Positions 30,729 to 42,805 of a DNA stretch of 64,000 nucleotides are shown here, one piece after another (position 1 is the first letter of the stretch; the number at the start of each line of letters is the position of its first letter). Both the position numbers and the translations under genes were made by a program. The DNA is from Atkinsonella hypoxylon (taxonomy: Eukaryota; Ascomycota; Sordariomycetes; Hypocreales; Clavicipitaceae), in the NCBI GenBank assembly GCA_000729835.1, contig JFHB01000019.1:62001-126000 (forward strand). The letters are read 5' to 3'. Under the pieces are notes generated by a model, which ran no database searches, was not told the DNA's origin, and was given only the letters and a program-made list of their open reading frames with translations.

Positions 30729-33700
30729 ATGTCGTCGCCGTCCCGCCGTCGGCAACGCAGCTCGCAGTCGGGCACGCCTCGTCGATCTACTCGCCATGCC
30801 GACGTGAACACCCCTCGCAACCCACCGTCACAACTTGCTTCGAGTCCAATGTTCTTTCAATCGTCATCACCCCCTGCCGGGCGTGACCGCCAAGATGACG
30901 CAAACGAAGAGGTATCCTCACCATTGAGGCAGATGACCGATAGCCAGAGCACACATGGCCATGCAGCTACTCCAAGTTCCCCGCTGCGACAGATGTCAGA
31001 GTCGCAAACGCCGCGGGAGGACTCTCAAAGGACACCCAGAGCGAGCGGTACACTCGCAGGAGGTTGGTATCTTAGCATGAAGCTGTGGTGGTTATGGCGT
31101 CAAACACTGGTAAACGAATACTGACTCTTCTTCCAGAATCATCGCCAATCCGTTACGATCCTAGTTCCAGCCCCGGCAGATCGCTTGGACAGCGATCGGA
31201 ACTGCGCAGTGAAAGCAGTGGACTCTTTGTCGGCTCAGATCGCGGTAGTTCTGCTGCTTATAGACGTGGTGACATCAATTCAGATGCTATGCGGACGCCT
31301 CGTGCTCCGCGCCGCATCATCTTAGATGATACTGGTAGAGTCGTGCAGGAAGGCCAAACTCCGGGATCGGATGCTGCGTCGTTCGTCAACCGTGACCCGA
31401 ACACGTCTGATGCTGATCATTTGGGCGGCCACGGCCAAAGTCTGATCTGGGGTACGACAGTTTCCATCGACGACACATTTGCTTCATTTAAAGATTTTCT
31501 GCGCAACTTTACACAGAAGTACAGAATGTACCGAGATGGATTCTCCGATGCGGATGTCAGACAGGCGCCAGATGCCGAGTCTAAGCCGTACTGGGAGGCA
31601 CTGGAGAATATGTTGCTTCTAGGTACAACAAGACTGTATCTCGACATCTCTGATCTGAACCTCTACCCCCCAACACGGAAGCTATGGCATCAGATCCAAG
31701 CCTACCCCCAGGAGATTGTACCCGTCATGGATCAGTCCGTTCACGACCTGATGGTCGAACTAGCCAGGGCTGAAACAGTCAGGAATGGATACTCACAGAG
31801 CAGCACTGGTCCGCGAGATACTCAAACCAGCACTCAGAGCTCGGAGCCTGTATTTCCAAGCTCTGACCGACCCGACGAGTCCACCACGCCTCGCCCACCC
31901 CAAGATCAACCGTCACTGGAAGATCAAGTGTCTTCATCCATCTATGTTGTTCGTCCATTTGGCCTTGATAAGCCTACAAACCTGAGAGACCTAAACCCAT
32001 CTGGTACGACTCTGCTATTTGCTCTTCATTTCCATGAGTATATGCCAAGGAAGCTCCTTGAGATTTGCTAACCGGCTGCTAGATATGGATCGCCTGATCT
32101 GCATCAAGGGCCTAGTCATCCGAACGACTCCCGTCATTCCTGACATGAAGGACGCCTTCTTTCGATGCAATGTCTGCAACCATTCCGTTAATGTTGGACT
32201 TGACCGTGGCAAGATCCGAGAACCAACTGAATGCCCTCGCCGTATCTGCGACTCCAAAAACTCCATGCAGATTGTCCACAACAGATGCTCCTTTGAGGAC
32301 AAGCAAGTCATCAAGTTGCAAGAAACCCCCGATGCCGTTCCTGCTGGTCAAACACCTCACTCCGTGTCTGTTTGCGTGTATAATGAGCTGGTCGACTTCT
32401 GCAAGGCAGGCGATCGTGTTGAGCTGACTGGTATTTTCCGGGTCAGCCCCGTGCGTGTAAACCCCCGCCAACGGGCAGTCAAGAGCGTTTACAAGACCTA
32501 TGTGGATGTTCTTCATGTTCAAAAGGTTGACAAGAAGCGTATGGGGGCTGACGCAACCACGCTAGGCGTCACCGGCGAGGACGAGGCTGATAAAGGAAGC
32601 AATGAACTGGAAGGAACTCGTGTTATTACGCCAGAAGAGGAGGTCAAGATTCGTGAGACAGCAGCTCGTGATGACATCTACGAGCTTCTTGCCAGATCTC
32701 TCGCGCCCTCAATTTATGAGGCAGAAGATGTTAAGAAAGGCATTCTTCTGCAACTCTTTGGCGGTACCAACAAAACATTTCAGAAGGGTGGCAGCCCCAA
32801 ATACAGAGGTGACATCAATGTGCTATTGTGTGGCGATCCTTCAACGGCTAAGTCACAGATTCTGTCATATGTTCACAAGATTGCTCCTCGAGGCATCTAC
32901 ACTAGCGGAAAAGGCTCCTCAGCAGTCGGTCTTACAGCGTATGTGACCCGTGATCCCGAGACCAAGCAGCTTGTTCTTGAGTCTGGTGCACTCGTCCTTT
33001 CAGACGGTGGCGTCTGTTGCATTGATGAGTTCGACAAAATGTCCGACGCTACACGTTCTGTGCTTCACGAAGTCATGGAGCAGCAGACTGTTTCTGTAGC
33101 CAAGGCCGGCATCATTACCACGCTCAACGCCCGAACCAGCATCCTAGCTTCTGCCAACCCCATCGGCAGTCGCTATAACCCCGAACTCTCTGTGCCTCAA
33201 AACATCGACCTTCCTCCTACCCTCCTCTCCCGTTTCGATCTGGTTTACTTGATTCTCGATCGGGTCGATGAGAAGACCGACAAGCGCCTGGCAAAGCATC
33301 TCCTGTCACTTTACCTCGAGGACAAGCCGCACTCGGCCCCTACGAACAACGACATTCTTCCCATCGAGTTCCTCACTTTGTACATTTCGTACGCTCGATC
33401 TCACATCCAGCCCGTCATCACCCGCGAAGCCGGAGAAGAGCTCGTCAACTGCTACGTCGCCATGCGAGCTCTCGGCCAAGACGTCCGTGCCGCAGAGAAG
33501 CGCATCACCGCCACGACAAGACAGCTCGAAAGTATGATTCGCCTCTCCGAAGCTCATGCCAAGATGAGGCTCTCCGACACGGTCACCCGCGAGGATGTCC
33601 GCGAAGCCAATCGCCTCATCCAGAGCGCCCTCAAGACGGCCGCTACGGATTCACAGGGGCGCATCGACATGAGTCTTTTGACAGAGGGCACTAGTGCCGC

Positions 33701-33941
33701 TGACCGCAAGCGCCGCAGCGAACTGAGAGATGCAATCCTTAAACTCCTGGATGACATGACGGCTGGCGGGAACAGCGTTCGCTGGTCTGATGTGGCCAAA
33801 CGGTTGAGCGACGCGGCGGGCGTGCCTGTCGAAACGTCCGAATTCAATGAAGTTATGCGGAGCTTGGAAACAGAAAGTCTTATCTCCGTGACCGGCGAGG
33901 GTGCGAGGAAGAACGTGAGGAGAGTGACTGCCGTGGTGTAG
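30729..33941 (+). CDS. MCM4: DNA replication licensing factor MCM4
   Basis: Three exons, 30729-31062, 31137-32003 and 32083-33941, give 1019 residues. MCM4 is one of six subunits of the replicative helicase. The first ~200 residues are Ser/Pro-rich with many SP/TP and SSPLRQM repeats, the DDK/CDK-phosphorylated tail. The MCM N-domain has the zinc motif (FRCNVCNHSV ... ECPRRICDSK). The AAA+ core has Walker A GDPSTAKSQ near 651, Walker B CIDEFDKM near 713 and arginine finger LLSRFDLVYLI near 782. The winged helix is at the end. MCM4 rather than another paralogue is chosen from LNPSDMDRLICIKGLVIRT (rebuilt across intron 2) and the long tail. MCB sites upstream fit G1/S expression. Confidence 0.95.
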
Positions 33942-34338
33942 TACTATTTCAGGGACAAACTAGACTATCTTCATGAGACGATGTCGCTTATGAGTTGTAT
34001 GGAGGCGCGTAGGGATGAGGAGCTCGTCAACATACCGGGCTGGCGTTTTCGGTGATTTGGAATTTTACGATGATAGCACGTACGATTTATTCGTTGAAGG
34101 AAAATAATTGAGGAATGTTGGTCGAGTGGATTACCGTTGATGGACGCTACTCAAGTTGATAGACCAAGACAATGAACGACTGTGTTTTGAATATGCTGCT
34201 TCGCTACCACTCTGTACAAGCAAACTGCACACAAGTCCAATATTTCACCCATTCGTATCTCTACTGGAAAGACAAGCGCCAAGAACCGGTGAAGCTATAT
34301 CCCAAACTGCCTATATACGCGCCTCCACCCAACATGCA
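33942..34338. other. Convergent 3' spacer (MCM4 / VTC4)
   Basis: 397 nt between convergent stops. Nothing else is supported. Confidence 0.6.
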
Positions 34339-36803
34339 TTACCACACGCTCCTCTCTCTGCCCTCCAAGGCAAAGTTCAATGCCACTGCCACAAACAGCG
34401 CTACGCAGAGCACACTGGGTCCCCATTTATCGTAGAACCGGGCTGCCTTGCGATTGCGAATCGATTTGCTTCGGTAGAGGTAGATACCGACCGAGTAGCA
34501 CAGACTCAGAATGGCCAGGAGCGTGAAGGTCCCTGAGACCCAGAATGATGTGCGGGTAGGGTGATCGGCGAAGTTGAGGAGGGTGACGGCGATGGTGCCG
34601 ATGTAAATGGAATATTCGAGCTAGGGTGCATAGTTAGCAAAACACGGAACCAGCAAAGACCAACGTCTAGTGCTGTCATGACTCACCCAGCCAAGAAAGG
34701 TTCGCTCGGCGGCGAAATAAACCTTTGGTTCAACGCGAACAGGGACGTAAATCTTCTTGCCGGGGGGTGCTTTGATCTTCTTCTGCTGAATGGCGCCAGA
34801 GCCGAAAAGCATCTGAAGTCGAGCGCTGCGAGGCACCTCGGTGCTGCGCGGTGAGGGAATGAGCTGCTTCAACACATTTAATGTGACATCGCGAGCTGCA
34901 CGACCCTTGGTAGCAAGTAGTGTCGAATAGTAGTGCCATCCCCCGACCCGTCTTGCCTCCTCCAGCTCGTAGTTGGGATCATATTCGTCGTCAGAGTCGT
35001 AGATGGGATAGTCCTCGTTGCTGGCTGGCTGAGCAGTCGTCTGGCCTTCTGTGTCTGTCGAGGCTGCAAGACTTCGTGAACTGGGTTGGCCGTTGGACGT
35101 TGACGCGCGGGGAGCCACTCGTTCCTCTTCTTCATCAGAATCCAGATCCTCTTCGTCGTCGTCGTCGTCGTCGTCGTCGTCGGAAGTGTTAGTCGTGCCT
35201 GAGAGACCTGGTCGACGGATGCCAAAGTCATGCGAGGTTGGTTTGCGGATGTCAACCTCCATCTGTGGCAGCCAGAAGGGCAAAAGATTAATCCGATCTG
35301 GGAACAGACATGCTATGCCGTGTATAAATTTGGAAAACTTGGGAACAGACTCGACAAGGTGAGATGAGATTAGTTGGCGCACCCACTCTGGAGGTTCTTG
35401 TCCCAATTGCGTCTGGAGCTTCACCTCAAGGACGGCATAGGGGAATCGAACCACATCTTCAGGAGGCAACTGCGAAAATGGCCAATCAATACCAATGTCC
35501 ATGCGTCTCCAATTGTCACCCGATCGAGTGCGGCCATCAAGATTGTCCTCGCGAATCATTGTCAGCTCCGTGTCAAGAGAGATACGGACTCGCGCGTCTG
35601 CCGGGAGCTGAAAAGCAGTTCGGTTGTAGAATGAACGGCACACAGGCTTGTAACCCTTCTTGAGGACCGACCACTGAATCTCGGAGGCTAGGCGCTCATC
35701 CTCAGCAATGGCCTTTTCAGACTTCTTGCCCTCCTTACGTGCCTTCTCGAAAATGGCAGCAGGGAGCAGTTCCCCTCGCATATAGGCATTCACGTTCTTT
35801 TCCTTGATAGAGAAACGCGCCTTTACGGATTTTTCACCAGTCCAGTCTTCTCTATGGGTTTTGCGTTCCACGAATATCGTCTCGGTTTGCATGCCTCCAT
35901 ACCATCGAAGTCTGATAGCCTCTGCTCCTTCCGTCTTTTTCAAGCGGCCCTCGTACAAGTCCCATTTTTCAGGATTATCGTAGTAAATTGATGTGATGGC
36001 TTGATCTTGCTGTTCAAACTCTTTGCTGGCGTTGAAAACAAGCACGGGCAAGTGCTTCAGGATGATGAGCTTCAACTCGGTAACATTGTCTGGATGAACC
36101 CAGTACTTTGTTGTTTGGCGGACAAAACTCGCCTGACCACCTCCGGCAGCACTATCGCCTTTTACCGGGTTACCGCGGGTTCGTACGAGATCGTAAAGCT
36201 TCGAAAGCTTGATAACGGAAGCGTCGTAGTTCTCCTTGTAGAATGGCTTCGCCTTGAGTCTAGTGTCGAAGACAGGGCGAAGGTGCCATCCAGTAATTTT
36301 CTGGCGAATTGGTAAGCTTTCAAACGCATCGAGAGACATAGTGAGCCATCACTCCGATTGAAACCTACATCGTGCTTCTTGATAATCTTGTAAAACCCGG
36401 TGTAGTTGAGCTGTACGAACTTGGCCAGATCATGAACATCGGCAATGATGTCACTCAAGTCCTCCTCCAATAGCATGAATTCCTCTTCGCTGGGGCCTTC
36501 TTCGCCGAGACCACGCTCATTGAGTCGATTGACAACGTCCTTGACTTCGTGTTCGCTGACAGCAATCCGTCTCGAAATTTCCATCGCCTTCACCTGCTGC
36601 TTGGTGTGCACCTTCTCAAGCTCTGCCTCGAGCTTGCCGACGAAGCGAATTTCATCCTCCTCGGTCCATTCATTGCCCGCAGCGTCGCCGGACTTGGCAG
36701 GGCCGGTGGCCTTCTTTAGCTCGGCCTTGAGGCCGTTGTAGTCAATGTAATACCATTGGTATTCGCGGATGACGCTCGACCGTAGCTGCTCGCCAAACTT
36801 CAT
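34339..36803 (-). CDS. VTC4: Vacuolar transporter chaperone / polyphosphate polymerase subunit
   Basis: Three exons, 36803-36369, 36300-34687 and 34620-34339, give 776 residues. The VTC complex makes polyphosphate from ATP and moves it into the vacuole. Layout: SPX domain (1-~175; MKFGEQLRSSVIREYQWYYI, DYNGLKAELKKATG), the inositol-pyrophosphate sensor; VTC catalytic tunnel domain (~200-490) with the basic residues in AIRLRWYGG, VERKTHREDW and KSVKARFSIKEKNVNAYMRG; an acidic linker with a run of nine Asp; and a C-terminal DUF202 membrane domain (ERTFLGWLEYSIYIGTIAV, three helices). VTC4 is preferred to VTC2/3 because the catalytic Arg/Lys residues are all present. A start further upstream would add 34 residues without SPX similarity. 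Divergent from RMT2. Confidence 0.92.
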
Positions 36804-37714
36804 GACGAATACGCCGGGCTTGGTTTGTATTGTACCCTGTATTGATGGCTTCCAAGGACCGTCGCGTGCTGTAAAGTCCTTAACAATCAGCATGTGCGCA
36901 TATCGAGGGTATGGAGTGGTGTGATGTTGACGCAGCCAGGACCGTTCTTGGACAGAAATGAAAGGTATATGAAGCAAGATAGCGCAGGTAAGGGACGGCT
37001 TGAGGGAAGAAAGACAAATTTGGCCTCACCTTACCCCCGACGGAAGAGAATGGGGGAAAAAATGAAGCGCCGCCAAGATGAAGACAAGGCTGGCTCGCAG
37101 CTGAAGCGACGAACGAGAAAGACGACGGTGATGGAGACGCTCAAAGAACTGAAGATGGTCTGGATACCCCGAGGCATTGGCGAATCATGCTTGTGGCCAA
37201 AGTAACGTGCGCTTAGAGCGGATCCAGCGAGCCAGAGGCTTAAACAGGGCCCTACGGCCCTACTATTCCGTATTCATGGCTATTAATTAGTTAGGGCGCA
37301 TCGGGCACTCCACACAGCTTTGTTCACGGCGGTCGCCGGTCCAGCAGCCAAATACGGCGCCACTGCCGTTGGGGAGACTTGCGACATCAATGTCTCAGAC
37401 AGAGTAACGTTAGCGCATCCCAAGAACCCAGCCCAGCATTCGATCGATTGATTATTGGCTTTAACAAGAAACATTGCCTTGGCACAAGCTCATGGCGGGG
37501 CAAGCCTCGAGGGGTGCCAGACGATTTTTCTTTTCTTTTCTTTTCTTTTCTTTTCTTTTCATTTTTTTTTTTTTTTTTTGCTTGATGGCGCTGACATAGT
37601 TGCGAGCCGTGGTACGCGTCATCACCGTTGACTTCCTCCAGCACATCTATTATCCCAATTCGCCCTCACGCTTGTGCTGCTGTTAACTGCTGTTAACACC
37701 ACCTGCGTCGCATC
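36804..37714. other. Divergent spacer VTC4 / RMT2 with TTTTC microsatellite
   Basis: 911 nt. It contains a TTTTC pentanucleotide run at about 37525-37560, followed by a T run to about 37579. The plus-strand frame 36894-37205 is Lys/Arg-rich and without family features. Both promoters lie here. Confidence 0.6.
37525..37579. repeat. TTTTC microsatellite and poly-T
   Basis: Seven TTTTC units followed by about 18 T. It lies about 140 nt upstream of the RMT2 start codon, so variation in length could affect that promoter. Confidence 0.9.
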
Positions 37715-39098
37715 ATGCCCCCCGCAATCGATGATTCCATGCCCGCGAGGATATCCTCCGACTGTCCTCAAGACACCCGCAACATCTTATATCACGCTTG
37801 GGCCCACGACGTTTCCGAACTCAAGAAGCGCCTCGACGTCCGGGAGAAAGCCAGCGCTCAAGATCCCAAAACCGGCGAAACACCCCTCCACGCTGCGATT
37901 CGAGCATGCGGACCAGTTGGGCCCGACCCAACTCATTCGGAAGATGATGAAGCTGGCTGCGTGGAAGAAGCAAAAGAAACACTGCAGGAGCTGTTTTTTT
38001 CAGGAGCCATCTGGAACGATGTCGACAACAACAATGAGACCCCAGGCTGTGTCGCTCGAAGACTAGGCCGGAAGTCCCTCTACAAAATGTGTGTAGATGC
38101 TGGTGTGCGCGCCGAGCTACTTTTCGCTCTGATGGATGGCTACGAGGAGCTCTCGTCTGGGCCAGATGCCGAAGAGGAGGCAGCTGAAGAGGACGCAAAT
38201 GCTGAACAGAAGCATGGACAAGCAGACGCCGATGCTGATGCTGACGCAATGGACATAACGGAAGACCAACACTCGGCAGAGCCAGCGCGCTTCGTCCCCC
38301 CCGACGACAACAAGGAGACGGTAACAAGCGACCAATACCTCCAATCCAGACTGACCTACGACTCGACAAAACTCGTCGACTCCGATCTCAACGGCGTAAT
38401 GATGTCTTGGGAAACAGATATCATGCGCCAATCAGTCGCAGCCCTCCTTCCCGGCTTCCCACCCGGCAAGCGCATCCTCAACATTGGTTTTGGTATGGGC
38501 ATCATCGATGGTATGTTTGCCGAGACAAAACCCTCGCGACATCACATCATTGAGGCGCACCCCTCTGTGCTCGAGCATGTGTCCAGACCGGAGTCCAAGT
38601 TCGACCCTTCATGGGAGAAGAGTGGACCTGAGGAAGGCGCATATAAGATCTGGGGTGGGAAATGGCAAGAAATAGTGCCAAGATTGTTGGAACAGGGGGA
38701 GGTTTACGACGCCATCTACTTCGATACTTTTGGCGAGGACTACGGCCAGCTTAAGATGTTCTTTACGGAGTACGTCCCCGGCTTGATGGACCAGGAAGGC
38801 AGATTCAGCTTTTTCAACGGACTAGGCGCGGATCGGCAGGTGTGTTATGATGTGTACACTAAAGTTGTAGAATTGCATGCCGCCGATGCTGGCTTGGATG
38901 TAGAGTGGCAGGAGAATGCTGTTGATATGACTGCTTTGGCGGAGGATGGTAAGGGTGAGTGGGAGGGTATTCGTCGGAGGTACTGGACTTTGCATAGTAA
39001 GTTTCAGCCAAAACGCATTGATGCGCTACGAGGCATTGACATGTGCTAATATTTGACGCACAGAATACAGATTACCGATATGCACTTTCATGGGATAA
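37715..39098 (+). CDS. RMT2: Protein arginine N-methyltransferase 2 (delta-N type)
   Basis: Two exons, 37715-38996 and 39064-39098, give 438 residues. Rmt2 methylates the delta nitrogen of arginine in ribosomal protein L12 in yeast. The N-terminal region has ankyrin-type repeats (KTGETPLHAAIRACG, NNNETPGCVARRLGRKSLYK). A low-complexity acidic Ala/Asp insert follows. The C-terminal AdoMet domain shows GKRILNIGFGMGIIDGMFAE, HHIIEAHPSVLEH, YDAIYFDTFGEDYGQLKMFF and FSFFNGLGADRQVCYDVYTK. The tiny last exon encodes the family's conserved end YRLPICTFMG; without it the frame would run into an unrelated tail. It converges with hexokinase, 280 nt away. Confidence 0.94.
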
Positions 39099-39378
39099 GA
39101 GGGTGCAAAATGAACTAGACATGTCGATAGAGGAATTTCGAGAAACAATCAATAGAACAGCTAATCCAGATGCTTCTGTAGCATATAACTGTTCGGCTTT
39201 CAATGATATTGTATCTGTCAACGGTGATGTATACATTCACACATGGTCATTCAGGGTCGTGTATAGTGCCTGTTTCGCTACATCGTGAAATGATTCTCTT
39301 CAGTAGCATGAATACGAAAGAGTTATTGTTTTGCTGCTCCATATATCCTTGAATATATGGTAGGCTGAAGGTTCGCAA

Positions 39379-41083
39379 TCATTTGAAGTTCTCGGGGTGC
39401 AGCACACCAGCAAGATTACCAGCCTTGACTCTTTTCAATGTTAGAGCGGCGATCAAAGCGGCACCAACGCCACTGCCGTCTTCTGCAGCAAGAACTTCGA
39501 CAGGGTCTTCTTCCTCGGGATTGGACTTGGCTGGCCAGTCAAGGATCTCTCTAAGAGCCTGAGCACCACGGGCCTTGAAGTGGGGATATTTGTTGAAGAC
39601 AGAGCCATCCGCCCCGACATGGCATGATTTGTAATTCTTCTTCTTGCAAATAGCAGCCACGCCACAGGCAGAGAGCCGAGCAGCTCGTGTTCCAATCAGC
39701 TCAGCAAGTCGTCGGATAAGCTCACACTCGGGCCGAGTGCAAGTAATGTTCAGCTTGGAAGTAAACAATTCATGAGTTTCTTGCAAATTCTCGAATGGGT
39801 CCCTATACGCGTTGACGGGTTAGATGAGCACAGCTTCTACACAGCGCTTCCAGGCTTTAATACTCACTCTTCAATGGCGGATAGAAAGGATGAGTCTAGC
39901 GAATAAGCCTTGCGAAGGAGAGAGATATCCTGGCCAGCAAAGATGTGGTCGCCATTGTCGTGAAGATCGACGAGAACAAGTCGGAAGATCTCTCCCAAGT
40001 ACAGACCTGCAATCATCTTCTCGAAGGCCTGTTGACCAGGTCGAGGAGAGTCCCGGTCGATAACCTTGTCGAATTCGGTTCGTGGAAGCACCTTGTGCTC
40101 ATTGTCAAAGGCTCCCCATTCGCAGTTGATCGCCATCGGTGTGTCGGGCGCAAGATTCATATGGGCCAGTTTGGGGATGGAGCCGACTTCTTCCATGTAA
40201 GCAGCATTGCAACCCGTGCCAAAGATACATCCGATTTTCATCTTCGGGTCAGTATAAGCAGAAGCAATCAAGGTTCCCGTGGTATCGTTGATCAAGGCCG
40301 TCAGCGTGATGGGTACGCCCTTTATCCCAAAGTCGTCAGTTGCGGATTGCTTCACAGTAGGCGTGGGTTGATAAATTGCATACCTTCTTCTCAAGCGCAG
40401 AGGTCAGCATGGGAACGACATTCTCTCCTTCGACTCCAGCGATGTCGAATCCCTTTGTCCATCGCTGAAGTATACCTTCGTCAATGTAGTTTTGGGTGGC
40501 TGGGTAGGAAAAGGTAAAACCGAGTGGCAGCGTGTCAATGTTTGCGCAATCGCCGTGGTGAGTCTCAACAAACTGCTGCAAGCAATCGGCAATATATTCC
40601 CAAAGCTCGTCAGAACTACCAGTCTTGAGTTCATCTGGCATGCGGTATTTTGACTGGATGATATCAAACTCGGACTTCTGATCGGTCAAGGTGATCTGAC
40701 AAACTCGCAGGTTTGTGCCACCCATGTCGAGGGCAAGGAATGTGCCGGTTTCGTTGCCATCAGGGAATGACATAACCCAAGTAGGGTTCATTGGCTGCGA
40801 AACTCGTTAATCATGCTCTTCACCCGTCAGTGTGCTACTGTTCGACTCACGATGCTTCCGCCTTCGACAGTCAAACCTGAGGGAAGTTCTGAAATTAGCT
40901 CTCTGGTCTTGTATCTCGAATTAGGAACGTCGTACCCTTGGCTAACTCGGACACGAAATGCTCGGAAATTTTTTTCAGAGTCTGCGTGTCGACAGCAAAG
41001 AGATCCTCAAGTCTTTTGACCTGATCAATCAAGTCCTGAGGAAAGTCCGTCTTCGAACCTGCGAGCGAAGTCTGATCAGCCAT
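39379..41083 (-). CDS. Hexokinase
   Basis: Five exons: 41083-40936, 40888-40851, 40794-40384, 40319-39868 and 39802-39379; 1473 nt, 490 residues, the standard length. It phosphorylates glucose and other hexoses at C6 with ATP. Visible: LEDLFAVDTQTLKKISEHFV at the N-terminus, phosphate-1 loop LALDMGGTNLRV near 82-93, sugar-binding LGFTFSYPATQNYIDEGIL, catalytic Asp in ALINDTTGTLIASAY, adenosine-side GCIFGTGCNAAYMEEVG and phosphate-2 VGADGSVFNKYP. The GTG/EGG segment matches hexokinase rather than glucokinase. Exon 2 is only 38 nt. In fungi one such enzyme also signals glucose repression; that cannot be told from sequence. The 1.7-kb region upstream separates it from OST1. Confidence 0.95.
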
Positions 41084-42805
41084 TGTTTATTTCTTTCTAG
41101 ACGGCAGCCCGACAACCATTGAAGTGAATCGCAGTCAACTACAAGCCTTCTTGCTGACGAGGAAGGAATATTATGATGATTATGTCAATCCCGACTCTGG
41201 TGCAGTGGCACCAATCAGAGCCTCCTGCTCATCCCATCTGCACTTGACAGATTATTCGATCTGATTGTATGCATTGAAATTGAAACGTCTGTGCAGGGAA
41301 ACGTCCGACCAAAGCTAGGACCACATATTGTCATTGACAAATGCATCATTTGCCCAGTCACAAATGACGGTATGCACGGCAGGCTAGGCGGGACGCGTAT
41401 TGTTTGTTGCACACTGAGCCAGACTATCGGAAGGAGAAAAGCAACCGACGTAACAATCTTATCATAGACAACCGCAAAGACAGGGAGGAGCAAATCAATA
41501 TTCGCAACCCAGGCAATTAAACATACCCTTCCTAGAGGGAGGCGGACGTGGCCCAAGACCAACCATTTTGGAGATGTGACGACAGCGGGGTGGAGGGGTA
41601 GCTGGAGCACGAGCTTAATTCGACTGCCACGAAGCTGCAATCGAGCGTATAGGGCCGACACCACGGCGGCAGTGTAACTTGAGCCTAGAAGCCAAGGGAC
41701 AGCTGAGTACGGCAGCAAATGCACAAATATGTGAGGTTTGGGGGACGTGGACGACAAGAGGACGAGCGGCAAGCGTGGCAGGAGTGGCGGAGGAGGCGGC
41801 TATCCAGGCCAGGGAGCTGTGAGAGCTCTCGCCGTCTAGAAGGACGTAGAACGGCAGTAAGCAGCAGAAATAGATAAATGGCCCAAGACACACCCAGTCC
41901 GTCCTTTTTTAGTGGCCAGTGCCGCATCTGGCCCACCAGACCGCTTATTAGCAGACCTTTGTTGGCTTTAACCTGCAGCGAGTCGTTGGAGCCAGCTCAG
42001 AGCGCCCCGCCGTTTCCGGCAAGTGTCTGTGACAATATGTTAGTCATCATTGTTATGCTTATGGCGACTATCAGTCACTGATGTATGATCAAAGCAGTGA
42101 ATAGTCGCCGTTTTTGCGAAAGACTGCATAAGCTTCCTACAAGACCGCACTCAGCCCAATTGGATTACACCGCCCCCGGGGGCCTGTCGAGAGTGAACCT
42201 GTTATCTTGCATCACGCGCCGTTCGCGTACAGCAGGGTCCGTCGTATGGAGATGAGGATAGAAACATCAGACACGAGCTTGGCCTTCGCGCCCAGAAAGT
42301 TACCGCATCTAGCAAAAAATGCTTCATCCCACCACTATCGGCGAAGCCGTCTGTCAAGATGCCATTGGTAGATACTTGCGAAGCGAGTCGGCATGTTATG
42401 AAATGTTAACGCTGAAGAAGATAAGAATGGCTCGGTTCTCGTCTGTTCTACGGAGTAGTTTAGTTACTCTGCACTACAACATGAAGTATGCGGCAAGATT
42501 GTTTTTGTGCGTTGCCGTTAAATCCGCGGTATGTTGAGTGGCTGCCCCGCGTGGAGCAACAACCAACGTTAATGAATGAATGCTATTAACACGGGTGTAC
42601 CTGAACAGATTCGGCGTCCGGAACAACAAACTCCCACCACACCCCCTTGTCGCCTAGGCCATTCCCGAAGCTCCCCTGCGATCATTAGCTTGTGGGTTAC
42701 GTAGCCTGAGGACTCAGGGTGCACTGATACCGAACTCATCGAACTTCAGGTCTGCAACATTGGCGCGTGCAAGTCAATGGGCGTCCTTCACATCCCTTGG
42801 TCAAC
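41084..42805. other. Divergent spacer hexokinase / OST1
   Basis: 1.7 kb without a supported gene. Several 60-185-codon frames overlap on both strands around 41215-41936 and have no family features. It holds both promoters. Confidence 0.6.

Noticed and set aside
34156..34536. Plus-strand frame at the MCM4/VTC4 junction
   Set aside because: Antisense to the last VTC4 exon, which encodes a conserved membrane domain.
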